The notes under the pieces are model-generated. The model searched no databases and was not told the origin of the DNA. It saw nothing but the letters and a program-made list of their open reading frames with translations. DNA of 64,000 bases, taken from NCBI GenBank assembly GCA_002307375.1, contig NTJI01000002.1, forward strand, positions 310,001-374,000. The letters run 5' to 3'. Origin of the DNA: Lysobacteraceae bacterium NML93-0399. Lineage in GTDB: Bacteria; Pseudomonadota; Gammaproteobacteria; Xanthomonadales; Xanthomonadaceae. Shown in pieces: positions 45,561-54,181 of this stretch. The translations under genes and the position numbers were made by a program. How positions within the stretch are numbered: position 1 is the stretch's first letter; each line of letters begins with the position of its first letter.

Positions 45561-45646
45561 CCTGTAGGAGCGCGCTTGCGCGCGATGGGGCTAAACCGGT
45601 GACGCCCCGGTGACGCCCCGGTCGCCCGCGAGCGCGCTCCTACAGG
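45561..45646. repeat. REP-like doublet
   Basis: It opens CCTGTAGGAGCGCGCTTGCG and ends AGCGCGCTCCTACAGG in the opposite sense. Between the halves GTGACGCCCCGGTGACGCCC shows a short direct duplication. It begins 6 bp after the ThuA stop. Confidence 0.85.
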
Positions 45647-45733
45647 GGACTGCGGCGATCTGGAGGGTTCTGGAGCGCTGCGAGCGTGTGCAATTCCGGG
45701 GCACGCATCGCGCCATCGAGCTGGCGAAGTCCG

Positions 45734-45805
45734 TGTAGGAGCGCGCTTGCGCGCGATGGGGCGTTACCGGCAAAGCCCCATCGCGCGCAAGCGCGCTCCT
45801 ACAGG
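45734..45805. repeat. REP-like doublet
   Basis: TGTAGGAGCGCGCTTGCGCG at the left and CGCAAGCGCGCTCCTACAGG at the right form a nearly symmetric inverted pair. With the doublet at 45561-45646 it fills most of the 318-bp stretch without genes (45556-45873); no other feature is seen there besides the terminator at 45829. Confidence 0.85.
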
Positions 45806-45828
45806 GCGCCGCATCGGCATGCACGAAA

Positions 45829-45853
45829 AACGCCCGGCTTGGGGCCGGGCGTT
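45829..45853 (-). terminator. intrinsic terminator
   Basis: AACGCCCGGC (45829-45838) pairs with GCCGGGCGTT (45844-45853) around TTGGG; on the minus strand the stem ends in five T residues. It serves the small secreted-protein gene ending at 45874. Confidence 0.85.
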
Positions 45854-45873
45854 CGCGGGCGCAGTTGCGTCGG

Positions 45874-46191
45874 TCAGAACACCGAGGGGTCCAGCCGGCG
45901 CAGCGCGTCCTTGATGTCGGCCGAGCCGGTCCGGTCGATGTCCTCGCGGGTGTAGACCCGGCCGCCGCCGGTCGTGCATTCCTGCTCGGCGCGCTTGGAG
46001 CGTGCGTTGCGCGAGGCGGTGATGCGCGAACCGGTTTCGCGGATGCAGAAACGGTCCGAGGGGCTGGCGCGCTGACCGCGCTCGCGCATCGATTCCTCTT
46101 CCTCTTCCTGCTGCTGGGCGTGGGCCACGTGACTGACCGCGCCGAGCGCGAGACCGGCGAAGATCGCCGCCGTCCACCATGCCTGTTTCAT
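45874..46191 (-). CDS. small secreted hypothetical protein
   Basis: A 105-residue exported protein. A signal peptide (1-25, ending AHA) precedes a run of Gln/Glu (QQQEEEEES). The rest is basic and contains two cysteines and the closing sequence RTGSADIKDALRRLDPSVF, which resembles the plug-entry motif of TonB receptors. Not assigned to a family. An intrinsic terminator follows. Confidence 0.65.
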   Translation of the reverse strand: MKQAWWTAAIFAGLALGAVSHVAHAQQQEEEEESMRERGQRASPSDRFCIRETGSRITASRNARSKRAEQECTTGGGRVYTREDIDRTGSADIKDALRRLDPSVF

Positions 46192-46353
46192 CGTGCACCT
46201 CCTGCGGTGCGGTTGGGCGTGGCGCCCACGATACGCGCGTGCGCCGGGATCGGGGTCTGCAGACCATGAAAAACGCTGTGCCGCCCGCGTGGCGTTGCCG
46301 TCGCTTCATGCGACTGACTGCGCAGCGTCATACGCCGCCGTTATCATGTAACG

Positions 46354-47631
46354 ATGCATCCGTTGACCCGTGTGCGCACCTTCGCGCTGATTCCGTTGTT
46401 GCTGCTCGGCGCCTGCGCCATGCAGCCCGCCCCCACCACCGATTCCGACGCGACTGCCGCCGCGCAGGTGTCCCAGGCCCGTCCCACGGTGCTGCTGGTC
46501 TCGTTCGACGGCCTGCGACCGGACTATCTCGGCCGCGGCGACACGCCGCATCTCGATGCGCTGGCGCAGGCCGGCGTGCGCGCCTGGATGCGCCCCTCGT
46601 ATCCCTCGCTCACCTTCCCCAACCACTACACCCTGGTCACCGGCCTGCGCCCGGACCGCCACGGCCTGATCCACAACTCCATGTACGACGAAACACTCGG
46701 CCAGTTCCGGCTGTCCGACCGCGAGGCGGTCGGCAACGGGGCGTGGTACGCCGAGGGCGAACCGCTGTGGGTCACGGCGGAGAACGCCGGCCTCAAGACC
46801 GCCACGCTCTCCTGGCCGGGCAGCGAGGCCGCCGTGCGCGGCGTGCGGCCGACGCGCTGGTTTCCATATGACGATTCCCGTTCGATCGAAAACCGCGTCG
46901 ACACGGTACTCGGCTGGCTGGGCGAGCCCGACGCCACGCGTCCTGCCTTCGCGACGCTGTATTTCGAGCACACCGATTCGGCCGGCCATGGCAACGGTCC
47001 CGAGTCGCCGCAACTGCGCGCGGCACTGCGCGAGGTCGATGCCGGGCTCGGTCGTCTGGTCGACGGCCTGCGCGCCCGTGGTCTGTTCGACCGCGTGAAC
47101 CTGGTGCTGGTGGCCGACCACGGCATGGCCGAGGTGGCGCCCGGTCATGCGGTCGCGGTCGAGGATATGGTCAGTGTCGAGGAGGCCCGCGTGGTGTCCT
47201 ACGGGCAGGTGGTGGGCATCGCGCCGAACGCCGGCTTCGAAGCGCAGGTCGAACGCAAACTGATCGGCGCGCACGATCACTACGACTGTTGGCGCAAGGG
47301 CGACATGCCGGCGCGGTGGCATTTCGGCACGCACCCGCGCATCCCGCCGATCGTCTGCCAGATGCACCTGGGCTGGGACGCCATCCCGCGCGCCGGCCTC
47401 GCCCGCCGCGAAGGCATGACCCGCGGTTCGCACGGCTACGACCCGGCAGCCCCGGAAATGCGCGCGATGTTCATTGCGCACGGGCCGTCGTTCCGGAGCG
47501 GCGTGACGCTGGAAGGTTTCGACAATGTCGACCTGTACCCGATGCTGGCGCGCCTGCTCGGCGTGACTCCGGCCGATAACGACGGCGACCCGCAGACCTT
47601 GTTGCCGGCCTTGCGCGATGGGGTGCGCTGA
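46354..47631 (+). CDS. nucleotide pyrophosphatase/phosphodiesterase (NPP) lipoprotein
   Basis: A 425-residue alkaline-phosphatase-superfamily enzyme with a lipoprotein signal (LLLLGACAM). The zinc site and nucleophile threonine lie in SFDGLRPDYL and PSLTFPNHYTLVTG (Thr); other metal residues are in HTDSAGH and LVADHGMAE. Xanthomonas NPP has this arrangement and hydrolyses phosphodiesters and nucleotides in the periplasm. All catalytic elements are present. The C terminus shows the conserved SHGYDP loop. Confidence 0.92.
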   Translation: MHPLTRVRTFALIPLLLLGACAMQPAPTTDSDATAAAQVSQARPTVLLVSFDGLRPDYLGRGDTPHLDALAQAGVRAWMRPSYPSLTFPNHYTLVTGLRPDRHGLIHNSMYDETLGQFRLSDREAVGNGAWYAEGEPLWVTAENAGLKTATLSWPGSEAAVRGVRPTRWFPYDDSRSIENRVDTVLGWLGEPDATRPAFATLYFEHTDSAGHGNGPESPQLRAALREVDAGLGRLVDGLRARGLFDRVNLVLVADHGMAEVAPGHAVAVEDMVSVEEARVVSYGQVVGIAPNAGFEAQVERKLIGAHDHYDCWRKGDMPARWHFGTHPRIPPIVCQMHLGWDAIPRAGLARREGMTRGSHGYDPAAPEMRAMFIAHGPSFRSGVTLEGFDNVDLYPMLARLLGVTPADNDGDPQTLLPALRDGVR

Positions 47632-47779
47632 AGGCGTGCTGCAGGTGGTGGCCGCTATTCGCCGAGGTCAGGTGACAGGCTCGCGCCAGGCTTGCGTAGG
47701 TCATCTCGCATCGGGGCTGCACGCTTGGCCGGGGTTGCGGCAAACGGTTCGATTGCGTCGATGTGCGGCTCGCGCAGTG

Positions 47780-48480
47780 TTCTTCGCCTGCGTCCGAGGT
47801 GACGGCGCCTGACGCTTCGCCCCCACCCAACCCTCCCCCGCTTGCGGGGGAGGGCTTCGAGCTGCGGCGCATGTCCGGCGTCTTCGTAGAGGATAGGAGC
47901 CGCGCAAGCATGCCTTCCCCCGCTTGTGGGGCATTGCGCCCTTTACGGGTGGAAGGTTGGATGGGGAAGACGATCCGCTCGCACCAACCGTCGGTTTCAG
48001 CGCATCGTTCGTCGCCTGCGTCCGAGGTTGCGGCGCCTGACGCTTCGCCCCACCCAACCCTCCCCCGCTTGCGGGGGAGGGCTTCGAGCTGCGGCGCATG
48101 CCGGGCCTCTTCGTGGAGGACAGGAACCGCGCAAGCACGCCTTCCCCCGCTTGTGGGGCATTGCGCCCTTTACGGGTGGAAGGTTGGATGGGGAAGACGA
48201 TCCGCTCGCACCAACCGTCGGTTTCAGCGCATCGTTCGTCGCCTGCGTCTGAGGTGACGGCGCCTGACGCTTCGCCCCCACCCAACCCTCCCCCGCTTGC
48301 GGGGGAGGGCTTCGAGCTGCGGCGCATGTCCGGCGTCTTCGTACAGGAGCCGCGCGAGTAAGCCTTCCCCCGCTTGCGGGGCATTGCGCCCTTTACGGGT
48401 GGAAGGTTGGATGGGGGCGAACGGTCGGCTTGCGCCGGCGTCCGGTTCGAGCAAGGCGTTCGTCATCTGCGTTTGATGAG
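47780..48480. repeat. tandem array of a ~228-bp unit
   Basis: Three copies of a unit of 227-228 bp start at about 47780, 48008 and 48236; the third decays after about 48416. Each unit contains a perfect palindrome CCTCCCCCGCTTGCGGGGGA(GG) and a second related stem CTTCCCCCGCTTGTGGGGC. Copies differ by only a few bases; the third has a short deletion near CTTCGTACAGG. The surrounding 1,025 bp (47632-48656) contains no convincing gene; open frames in the array are repeat artefacts. Confidence 0.88.
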
Positions 48481-48656
48481 CCGCCGCCTCAAGTTCCGTC
48501 CCCCTCTTAGCCCTCCCGCAACGGGGGCGGGCTGCAAACCAGAGACATGTCCGCGAATATCGGTGCTGGCAAAGCCGCCAGCCGTAGTGAAGCGCCGGCA
48601 ACATCCATGTCCGAAAACGGCCAGTCCCGCCGTCGTCACGGTGCTAGCCTGCCGGC

Positions 48657-50198
48657 ATGTCGTCCTCGCCTGCCCTGCCCGATTCCGCCACCTGCGAGCA
48701 GGCGCGCCTGAGCCGGGATGCGCGGTTCGACGGGGTGTTCTTCACTGCGGTGCGCACGACGGGCATCTACTGCCGGCCGGTATGCCCGGCGCCGGCGCCG
48801 AAGGCGGGCAACGTGGTCTATTACCCGAACGCGGCGGCGGCCGAGGCCGCGGGGTTCCGGCCCTGCCTGCGCTGTCGCCCCGAGCTGTCGCCGGGCGACG
48901 GCCACTGGCACCGCGGTGACCATCTCGTTGCCCGCGCTCTGGCGCTGATCGACGCCGGGGCGCTCGACGCGGCGCCGCTGTCGGCGCTGGCCGCACGCCT
49001 GCACATCGGCGAGCGGCAGTTGCGGCGCCTGTTCGTCGAGCGCCTGGGGGCCGCACCGATCGGCGTCCACGGCACGCGACGGCTGCTGTTCGCCAAGCAG
49101 TTGCTGAGCGAAACCGCGCTGCCGGTCACCGAGGTCGCGTTGGCGGCGGGTTTCAACAGCGTGCGGCGCTTCAACGCGGTCTTCCAGAACGCCTACCGCA
49201 TGCCGCCGCGCGATCTGCGCAGGACGTCGCGCGAGGTGACGGGCGATGCGTTGACGCTGCGTCTCGGGTATCGCCCGCCCTTCGATCTGTCCACGATGCT
49301 CGACTTCCTGCGCGGTCGTGCGCTGCCCGGCATCGAGCAGGTCGACGATGTCGCCTACACCCGGGTGATCGGCACGGCCCAGGCGCCGGGCTGGCTGCGT
49401 GTGGATGCATGGCCATCGACGCGTGGCGAGACGGCGCCCGCGGCGCTTCGCCTGCAGCTGCACGGCTGCCCGCCCGCGCGCCTGCAGGACACCGTGCAGC
49501 GCGTGCGCCGCATGTTCGATCTCGATGCCGATCCGCACGCCATCGCCACGCACCTATCGCACGACGCGCGGCTCGCACCACTGCTGCACGCGCGGCCGGG
49601 TCTGCGCCTGCCCAGTGGCTGGGACGGATTCGAGATCGCGGTGCGTGCGGTGATCGGCCAGCAGGTCAGCGTGGCCGCGGCGCGCACGCTGACCGCGCGC
49701 CTGTCGCAGCGCTTCGGCGTCGCGCTGCCGGAAGCATTCGCCGCGCAGGGGTTCGCGCATCTGTTCCCCACGCCCGAGGCGCTGGTCGAAGGCGACTTCG
49801 ACGGACTGGGCCTGATCGGCAGCCGCATCGCGACCATCCGCGGCATCGCCGCGGCGCTGCTCGAAGGCCGCGTGGATTTCGATCGCGCCCGCACGCTGGA
49901 CGATTTCGTCGCCCGCTGGACCGCCCTGCCCGGCATCGGGCCATGGACGGCGCACTACATCGCGCTGCGCGCACTCGGCCATCCCGATGCGTTCCCTGCC
50001 GAAGATCTGGTGCTGCAGAAGACGCTGCCGACGGACCGGACGCGGCTCAGCGCCAGAGCCCTGCGCGCGCACGCCGAAGCCTGGCGTCCGTGGCGCGGGT
50101 ATGCGGTGTTCCACCTGTGGCGCGAGGCCAGCGCCATCGCCCGTTCTGCCCCCACACCGCGCACGCGTACGCGCATTCCACGGAATCCGTCGCCATGA
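48657..50198 (+). CDS. alkA: Ada-AlkA fusion: alkylation sensor and 3-methyladenine glycosylase
   Basis: A 513-residue three-part protein. Residues 15-85 are an Ada-like zinc domain (TGIYCRPVCPAP and FRPCLRCRPE give the four cysteines, one accepting methyl from phosphotriesters). Residues 90-200 are an AraC-type helix-turn-helix. The rest (about 205-490) is AlkA: EIAVRAVIGQQVSVAAA and the helix-hairpin-helix WTALPGIGPWTAHYIALRAL with catalytic Asp in HPDAFPAEDL. It probably senses methylation damage, activates its own operon and removes alkylated bases. Its stop overlaps the ogt start (ATGA). Confidence 0.92.
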   Translation: MSSSPALPDSATCEQARLSRDARFDGVFFTAVRTTGIYCRPVCPAPAPKAGNVVYYPNAAAAEAAGFRPCLRCRPELSPGDGHWHRGDHLVARALALIDAGALDAAPLSALAARLHIGERQLRRLFVERLGAAPIGVHGTRRLLFAKQLLSETALPVTEVALAAGFNSVRRFNAVFQNAYRMPPRDLRRTSREVTGDALTLRLGYRPPFDLSTMLDFLRGRALPGIEQVDDVAYTRVIGTAQAPGWLRVDAWPSTRGETAPAALRLQLHGCPPARLQDTVQRVRRMFDLDADPHAIATHLSHDARLAPLLHARPGLRLPSGWDGFEIAVRAVIGQQVSVAAARTLTARLSQRFGVALPEAFAAQGFAHLFPTPEALVEGDFDGLGLIGSRIATIRGIAAALLEGRVDFDRARTLDDFVARWTALPGIGPWTAHYIALRALGHPDAFPAEDLVLQKTLPTDRTRLSARALRAHAEAWRPWRGYAVFHLWREASAIARSAPTPRTRTRIPRNPSP

Positions 50199-50710
50199 AG
50201 CTCGCCTCGCCACAGGTCTTCACCCGCACCTTCGACAGCCCGGTCGGGCCGCTGTGCCTGGCTGCCTCCGATGCCGGCCTGCATGCGGTCGAATTCGCAT
50301 CACCGCGGCATCCGGTGCCGCGCGGCGACGGCTGGCACGCCGGCGCACACGCGCTGCTCGACGACACCGCGCGCCAGCTCGAGGCGTACTTCGCCGGCAC
50401 GCGTCGCAGTTTCGATCTGCCGCTCGCCGCGCGCGGCACCGCGTTCCAGAAACAGGTCTGGGACGGCCTGGTGCGGATTCCCTACGGCAGAACGGCCAGT
50501 TACGTGGAACTGGCGCGCATGCTCGGCCGGCCGACCGCGAGCCGCGCGGTGGGGGCTGCGAACGGGCGTAATCCGCTGTCGATCATCGTGCCCTGTCACC
50601 GCGTGATCGGCGCCGGCGGGGCGCTGACCGGTTTCAGCGGCGGACTGTCGACCAAGACCTTTCTGCTGACGCTCGAAGGCGCCCTGCCGCGTGCGAATCC
50701 GCTGTTGTAG
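50195..50710 (+). CDS. ogt: methylated-DNA-protein cysteine methyltransferase
   Basis: A 171-residue O6-alkylguanine transferase. IIVPCHRVIG holds the acceptor cysteine, preceded by GAANGRNP and the helix-turn-helix RTASYVELARMLGRPTASRA. It transfers methyl groups from O6-methylguanine to itself. Coupled to the Ada-AlkA gene by a 4-bp overlap, so one unit covers N-alkyl and O-alkyl lesions. The stop TAG at 50708-50710 lies inside a REP-like element that begins at 50706. Confidence 0.95.
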   Translation: MKLASPQVFTRTFDSPVGPLCLAASDAGLHAVEFASPRHPVPRGDGWHAGAHALLDDTARQLEAYFAGTRRSFDLPLAARGTAFQKQVWDGLVRIPYGRTASYVELARMLGRPTASRAVGAANGRNPLSIIVPCHRVIGAGGALTGFSGGLSTKTFLLTLEGALPRANPLL

Positions 50711-50775
50711 ACGCGGGTTCGCGCGATGGGGCTTCGTCGATAACGCCTCATCGCGCGCAAGCGCGCTCCTACAGG
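50706..50775. repeat. REP-like doublet overlapping the ogt stop
   Basis: A decayed left half (TGTAGACGCGGGTTCGCGCG) and an intact right half ending CAAGCGCGCTCCTACAGG. The TGTAG of the left half supplies the ogt stop codon. Confidence 0.78.
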
Positions 50776-50839
50776 CGCGTGGTCAATCCCGGCCGCGCGG
50801 CGGCGCCGCCTTGCACGACAAAAACGCAGCCGTGCCCCG

Positions 50840-50862
50840 TGTAGGAGCGCGCTCGCGCTCGA
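50840..50862. repeat. single REP-like half-element
   Basis: TGTAGGAGCGCGCTCGCGCT at 50840 with no opposite partner nearby; a solo half of the same family. Confidence 0.72.
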
Positions 50863-50933
50863 TGAGCTTCACCGATGCCGCGCAATCGCTCAGCGGCGTG
50901 CCTGTCCCACGCCAGCAAGCGTCCAGCTCCCCT

Positions 50934-52106
50934 TTACCGCGCCTGCGTCAGATGCCCGGCAATCATCCGCCGGAACGGCGCGAAGCGCTGGGCCACGCGC
51001 AGGGTGGCGCTGCGCAGCAGGCGCGCCGGTGCGCGGTCGTCGGTGTAGAGACTGGCGACGAGCCCGGTGGCGGCATACAGCGGCCAGCTCGCCGCGCGAT
51101 GCGCACGCGCCCAGCGCTCGAGCAGCCCGGTACCGGCGATGTCTCGGCCGGCGGCGTGCGCCTCGACAATCGCGCGTGCCAGCCGGTCGGCGCCCTGCAG
51201 GCCGAGGTTGAAGCCATGCGCGGTGACCGGGTGCATGCCCACTGCGGCATCGCCCAGCAACGCCGCGCGACCAGCCACAAAGCGGTCGGCGTAGACGCCG
51301 ACCAGCGGATAGACATGCCGGGTGCCGATCGTGGTCATCGTGCCCAGCCGGTCGCGGAAGCGGCGCTGCATGTCGGCGGCGAACGCGGCATCGTCGAGCG
51401 CTTCGACCTCGGCCATCGCCTGCGGCGGCAGGGTCAGCACCACCGAGGCGCGATCGCCGTTGAGCGGCAGCAGGGCCAGTGTCTGGCCGTGATCGAACCA
51501 CTCCCACGCCGCGTGATGGTGCGGACGGGTGTGGGCGACGCGACACACCAGCATGCGCGTGCCGAAATCGCGCGAGCGCGCACCGATGCCGAGCATGCGG
51601 CGCACGGCCGAGAAGCGACTGTCGGCGGCGATCAGCAGACGCGCATCGACGCATCGCCCGTCCTCGAGCGTCAGCGTGACGCCGCCGCTGCGCTGGACGA
51701 CGTCGCGGACCGCGGCATCGGCATGCAGGGCGATACCGGGGACATGCGCGACGACGTCGAATGCGGCCTGACGGATGCGCTGGTTGGGCACCAGCCAACC
51801 GAGCTGGGCGCTGCGCCCGTCACGGGCGCTGATCGTCAGGCCGTCTTCGCGCGCGCCATCGAGGATGCGGGCGTCGCGCAGGTCGGAGACATCCTCGGGG
51901 GCGAAGCGCGCCCACAGGCCGAGCCGCGTCAGGATGTCGCGCGAGGCGTGGGTCAATGCGATCTCGCGGCCATCGAACGCCGCCTGCGCGATCGCCGCGT
52001 GCGGCTGCCGTTCGAACAGCGCGACCTTCAGCCCGCTGCCCGCCAGCGCGCGCGCGAAGCACAATCCGACCGGTCCGGCTCCGACGATGGCGATATCGAC
52101 CTGCAT
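50934..52106 (-). CDS. UbiH/UbiF/VisC-family FAD hydroxylase
   Basis: A 390-residue flavin monooxygenase. The dinucleotide fold DIAIVGAGPVGLCFARALAG and GDAAVGMHPVTAHGFNLGLQ (the second FAD motif) mark the UbiH/UbiF/COQ6 family, which hydroxylates the aromatic ring in ubiquinone biosynthesis. Which ring carbon is modified cannot be read from the sequence; UbiM or UbiF are possible. The gene stands alone after the repeat region. Confidence 0.87.
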   Translation of the reverse strand: MQVDIAIVGAGPVGLCFARALAGSGLKVALFERQPHAAIAQAAFDGREIALTHASRDILTRLGLWARFAPEDVSDLRDARILDGAREDGLTISARDGRSAQLGWLVPNQRIRQAAFDVVAHVPGIALHADAAVRDVVQRSGGVTLTLEDGRCVDARLLIAADSRFSAVRRMLGIGARSRDFGTRMLVCRVAHTRPHHHAAWEWFDHGQTLALLPLNGDRASVVLTLPPQAMAEVEALDDAAFAADMQRRFRDRLGTMTTIGTRHVYPLVGVYADRFVAGRAALLGDAAVGMHPVTAHGFNLGLQGADRLARAIVEAHAAGRDIAGTGLLERWARAHRAASWPLYAATGLVASLYTDDRAPARLLRSATLRVAQRFAPFRRMIAGHLTQAR

Positions 52107-52183
52107 GCGCTGCTCCCGACGACAAGGCGTGCAGGATACCGGCGCGACACGCGCACGCCTTGCGCAGGATCAAGCCGTGCCGG

Positions 52184-52948
52184 CTACATGCCGCGGAAAC
52201 GGTGCACGAAGGCCGCGCTGACCGGCAGCGTCTCGCGATGGCCGCGCAGTGCGATGCGCGTCCTGCCGAGTTCGTCGCGGCGCACGCGGTCGATCGTCGA
52301 CACCCGCACCACGGTGCCGCGATGCACCTGCCAGAACACGTCCGGATCGAGCCCGGCCAACAGGTCTTTGACCGGCGTGCGGATCAGCGCCTCGCCATCC
52401 GCGGTGACGACGCGCACGTACTTGTCCTGGGCCTGGAAGAACAGCACCTCGTCGATGCCGATCATGCGCACGTGGTCGCCCACGCCGGCCGTGATCCAGC
52501 GGATCTGGCGCTCGCCCTGCGGGCGCAGGCGGGCTTCGAGATTGTCGACCAGCGCCTGCAGATCCTCGCCCGGCGAATGCCGCAGGCGACTTTGCAGGCG
52601 CTCGACCGCAAGCCGCAGCCGCGGCTCGGTCACCGGCTTGAGCAGGTAGTCGACCGCGCCGGCCTCGAAGGCGCGGATCGCGTACGCATCGTAGGCAGTG
52701 GTGAACACCAACAGGCCGCCGCCGGCGACGACGGCGCGCGCGACATCCAGGCCGCTCACGCCCGGCATGCGGATGTCGAGAAAGGCCACGCGCGGCCGAT
52801 GTTCGGCCGCGGCCTGCAACGCGGCAATGCCGTCCTCGCAGGCCGCCACGACGTGCAGCGCCGGCCATACGGTCTGCAGCATGTCGAGCAGCGCGGCGCG
52901 CTGCGGCGCCTCGTCCTCGGCGATCAGCGCGGTGACCGCGCCGCTCAT
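52184..52948 (-). CDS. LytTR-type response regulator
   Basis: A 254-residue regulator: an N-terminal receiver (1-125) with the phospho-acceptor Asp in VAFLDIRMPGVSG, and a C-terminal LytTR DNA-binding domain (about 148-250; VLFFQAQDKYVRVVTADGEA and FWQVHRGTVVRV are typical). Its start overlaps the kinase stop by 4 bp. LytTR regulators bind direct repeats; target genes are unknown but may include the upstream serine-hydrolase gene. Confidence 0.92.
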   Translation of the reverse strand: MSGAVTALIAEDEAPQRAALLDMLQTVWPALHVVAACEDGIAALQAAAEHRPRVAFLDIRMPGVSGLDVARAVVAGGGLLVFTTAYDAYAIRAFEAGAVDYLLKPVTEPRLRLAVERLQSRLRHSPGEDLQALVDNLEARLRPQGERQIRWITAGVGDHVRMIGIDEVLFFQAQDKYVRVVTADGEALIRTPVKDLLAGLDPDVFWQVHRGTVVRVSTIDRVRRDELGRTRIALRGHRETLPVSAAFVHRFRGM

Positions 52949-54171
52949 GGCGTGCCCATCGGAATGAGGATCTCGGCGCTGGCGCCGCCACCGGCCGCAC
53001 CGGTCAGGCGCAGGCTCGCACGCGGGCCGTAACGCGTGGCGAGCTGTTCGCGCACGTTCGCCAGTCCCATGCCGCCGCCCACGCCCGGCTGCAGGCCGAC
53101 GCCGTCGTCGATCACTGCCACGTGCAGCAGGCCGTCGGCCTGCCAGGCGCGCAGGGTGACGCAGCCGGCGCCGGGCTTGGGCTCGATGCCATGCTTGACC
53201 GCGTTCTCGACGAGCGTGATCAACAGCAGCGGTGGATACGGCAGCGCGCGCAATGCGGGCTCGGCATGGATCTCGTAGCGCATGCGGTCAGCGGTGCGCA
53301 GACGCATCAGCTCGAGATAGCGCGCACACAGGTCGAGCTGTTCCCCGAGCGTCGAGTGCAGGCTGGCGCCGCCGTCGCGCAGTCGCGGGATGGTTGCCCG
53401 CAGGTAGTCGACCAGCGCATCGAGCGTGGCTTCCGCGCGCGCGGGCTCCTGCCGCACCAGCGCGCGCACCGAGGCCAAAGTGTTGAACAGGAAGTGCGGC
53501 TCGACCTGCGCCTGCAGCGCGCCCAGCCGCAGTTCCGATTCGCGCTGCTGCGCTTGCGCGGCGGCCAGTTCGCTGCGATGCCGGCTGTCGGCGAGCCGCC
53601 GCTGCTCGCCGAAGTACGCCTGCAGCGCCATGCCGCCGCCGATCATGCCGTAGACGCCGGCGAGGAACAGCAGCTGGATGGCGACCGCCCATCGCCGCGC
53701 CGCATCCGACTCGTAATGCGCACGGATCGCTTCGATGTCGTAGCTCGGCTGCCCCATCTGCGTTTCCATGAAGGCGTTGATCTCGCCGCTTGCCCACCGA
53801 TCAGCCACATACGCGATCACGATGCCCGCGCACAGCGACAGCACCACCAGCACGCGTTCGCGCCGCAGCGGCAGGCGACGATGCCGGACGAGGGTCGCGC
53901 ACAGCGGCCCGGCCGTTGTCATCAGCAGGAACGCGACGAACGAGTAGCCGCTGGCGGTGAACGCGCCGGCGGTCGTGGCCGGGCTGACCAGCATCGCAAG
54001 CAAAGTCAGCACCGAGAATCCGAGGATCACGCTGCCGAACAGCAAGGTGCGGCCGGCAAGCCAGCGTGCGCTGAACACCGGATACCGTCGGTAGCGCGTC
54101 CACAGGTAATCGCCACCGACGGCCACGTCGTCCGGCAGCGGCTGATGGAGCGCGTCGCGGTGCGAGGTCAT
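52945..54171 (-). CDS. LytS-type sensor histidine kinase
   Basis: A 408-residue kinase with four membrane helices (about 45-200) and no extracellular domain. The phosphorylated histidine is in QVEPHFLFNTLASVRAL (the His_kinase family of LytS/YehU), and the ATPase part has ITLVENAVKHGI and DDGVGLQPG. The likely signal is sensed in or near the membrane. It is encoded 10 bp after the serine hydrolase and overlaps the regulator gene by 4 bp, so all three form an operon. ATG 54171 is used; the earlier in-frame start lies inside the hydrolase gene. Confidence 0.9.
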   Translation of the reverse strand: MTSHRDALHQPLPDDVAVGGDYLWTRYRRYPVFSARWLAGRTLLFGSVILGFSVLTLLAMLVSPATTAGAFTASGYSFVAFLLMTTAGPLCATLVRHRRLPLRRERVLVVLSLCAGIVIAYVADRWASGEINAFMETQMGQPSYDIEAIRAHYESDAARRWAVAIQLLFLAGVYGMIGGGMALQAYFGEQRRLADSRHRSELAAAQAQQRESELRLGALQAQVEPHFLFNTLASVRALVRQEPARAEATLDALVDYLRATIPRLRDGGASLHSTLGEQLDLCARYLELMRLRTADRMRYEIHAEPALRALPYPPLLLITLVENAVKHGIEPKPGAGCVTLRAWQADGLLHVAVIDDGVGLQPGVGGGMGLANVREQLATRYGPRASLRLTGAAGGGASAEILIPMGTP

Positions 54172-54181
54172 CGTCGGAGCT

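Noticed and set aside
47763-48384. Open frames of 80-230 codons within the 228-bp array
   Set aside because: They only translate the repeats and repeat the same peptide; no ribosome-binding site or conservation signal.
47780-48480. CRISPR-like array
   Set aside because: Units are too long (about 228 bp) and contiguous, with no spacer diversity.
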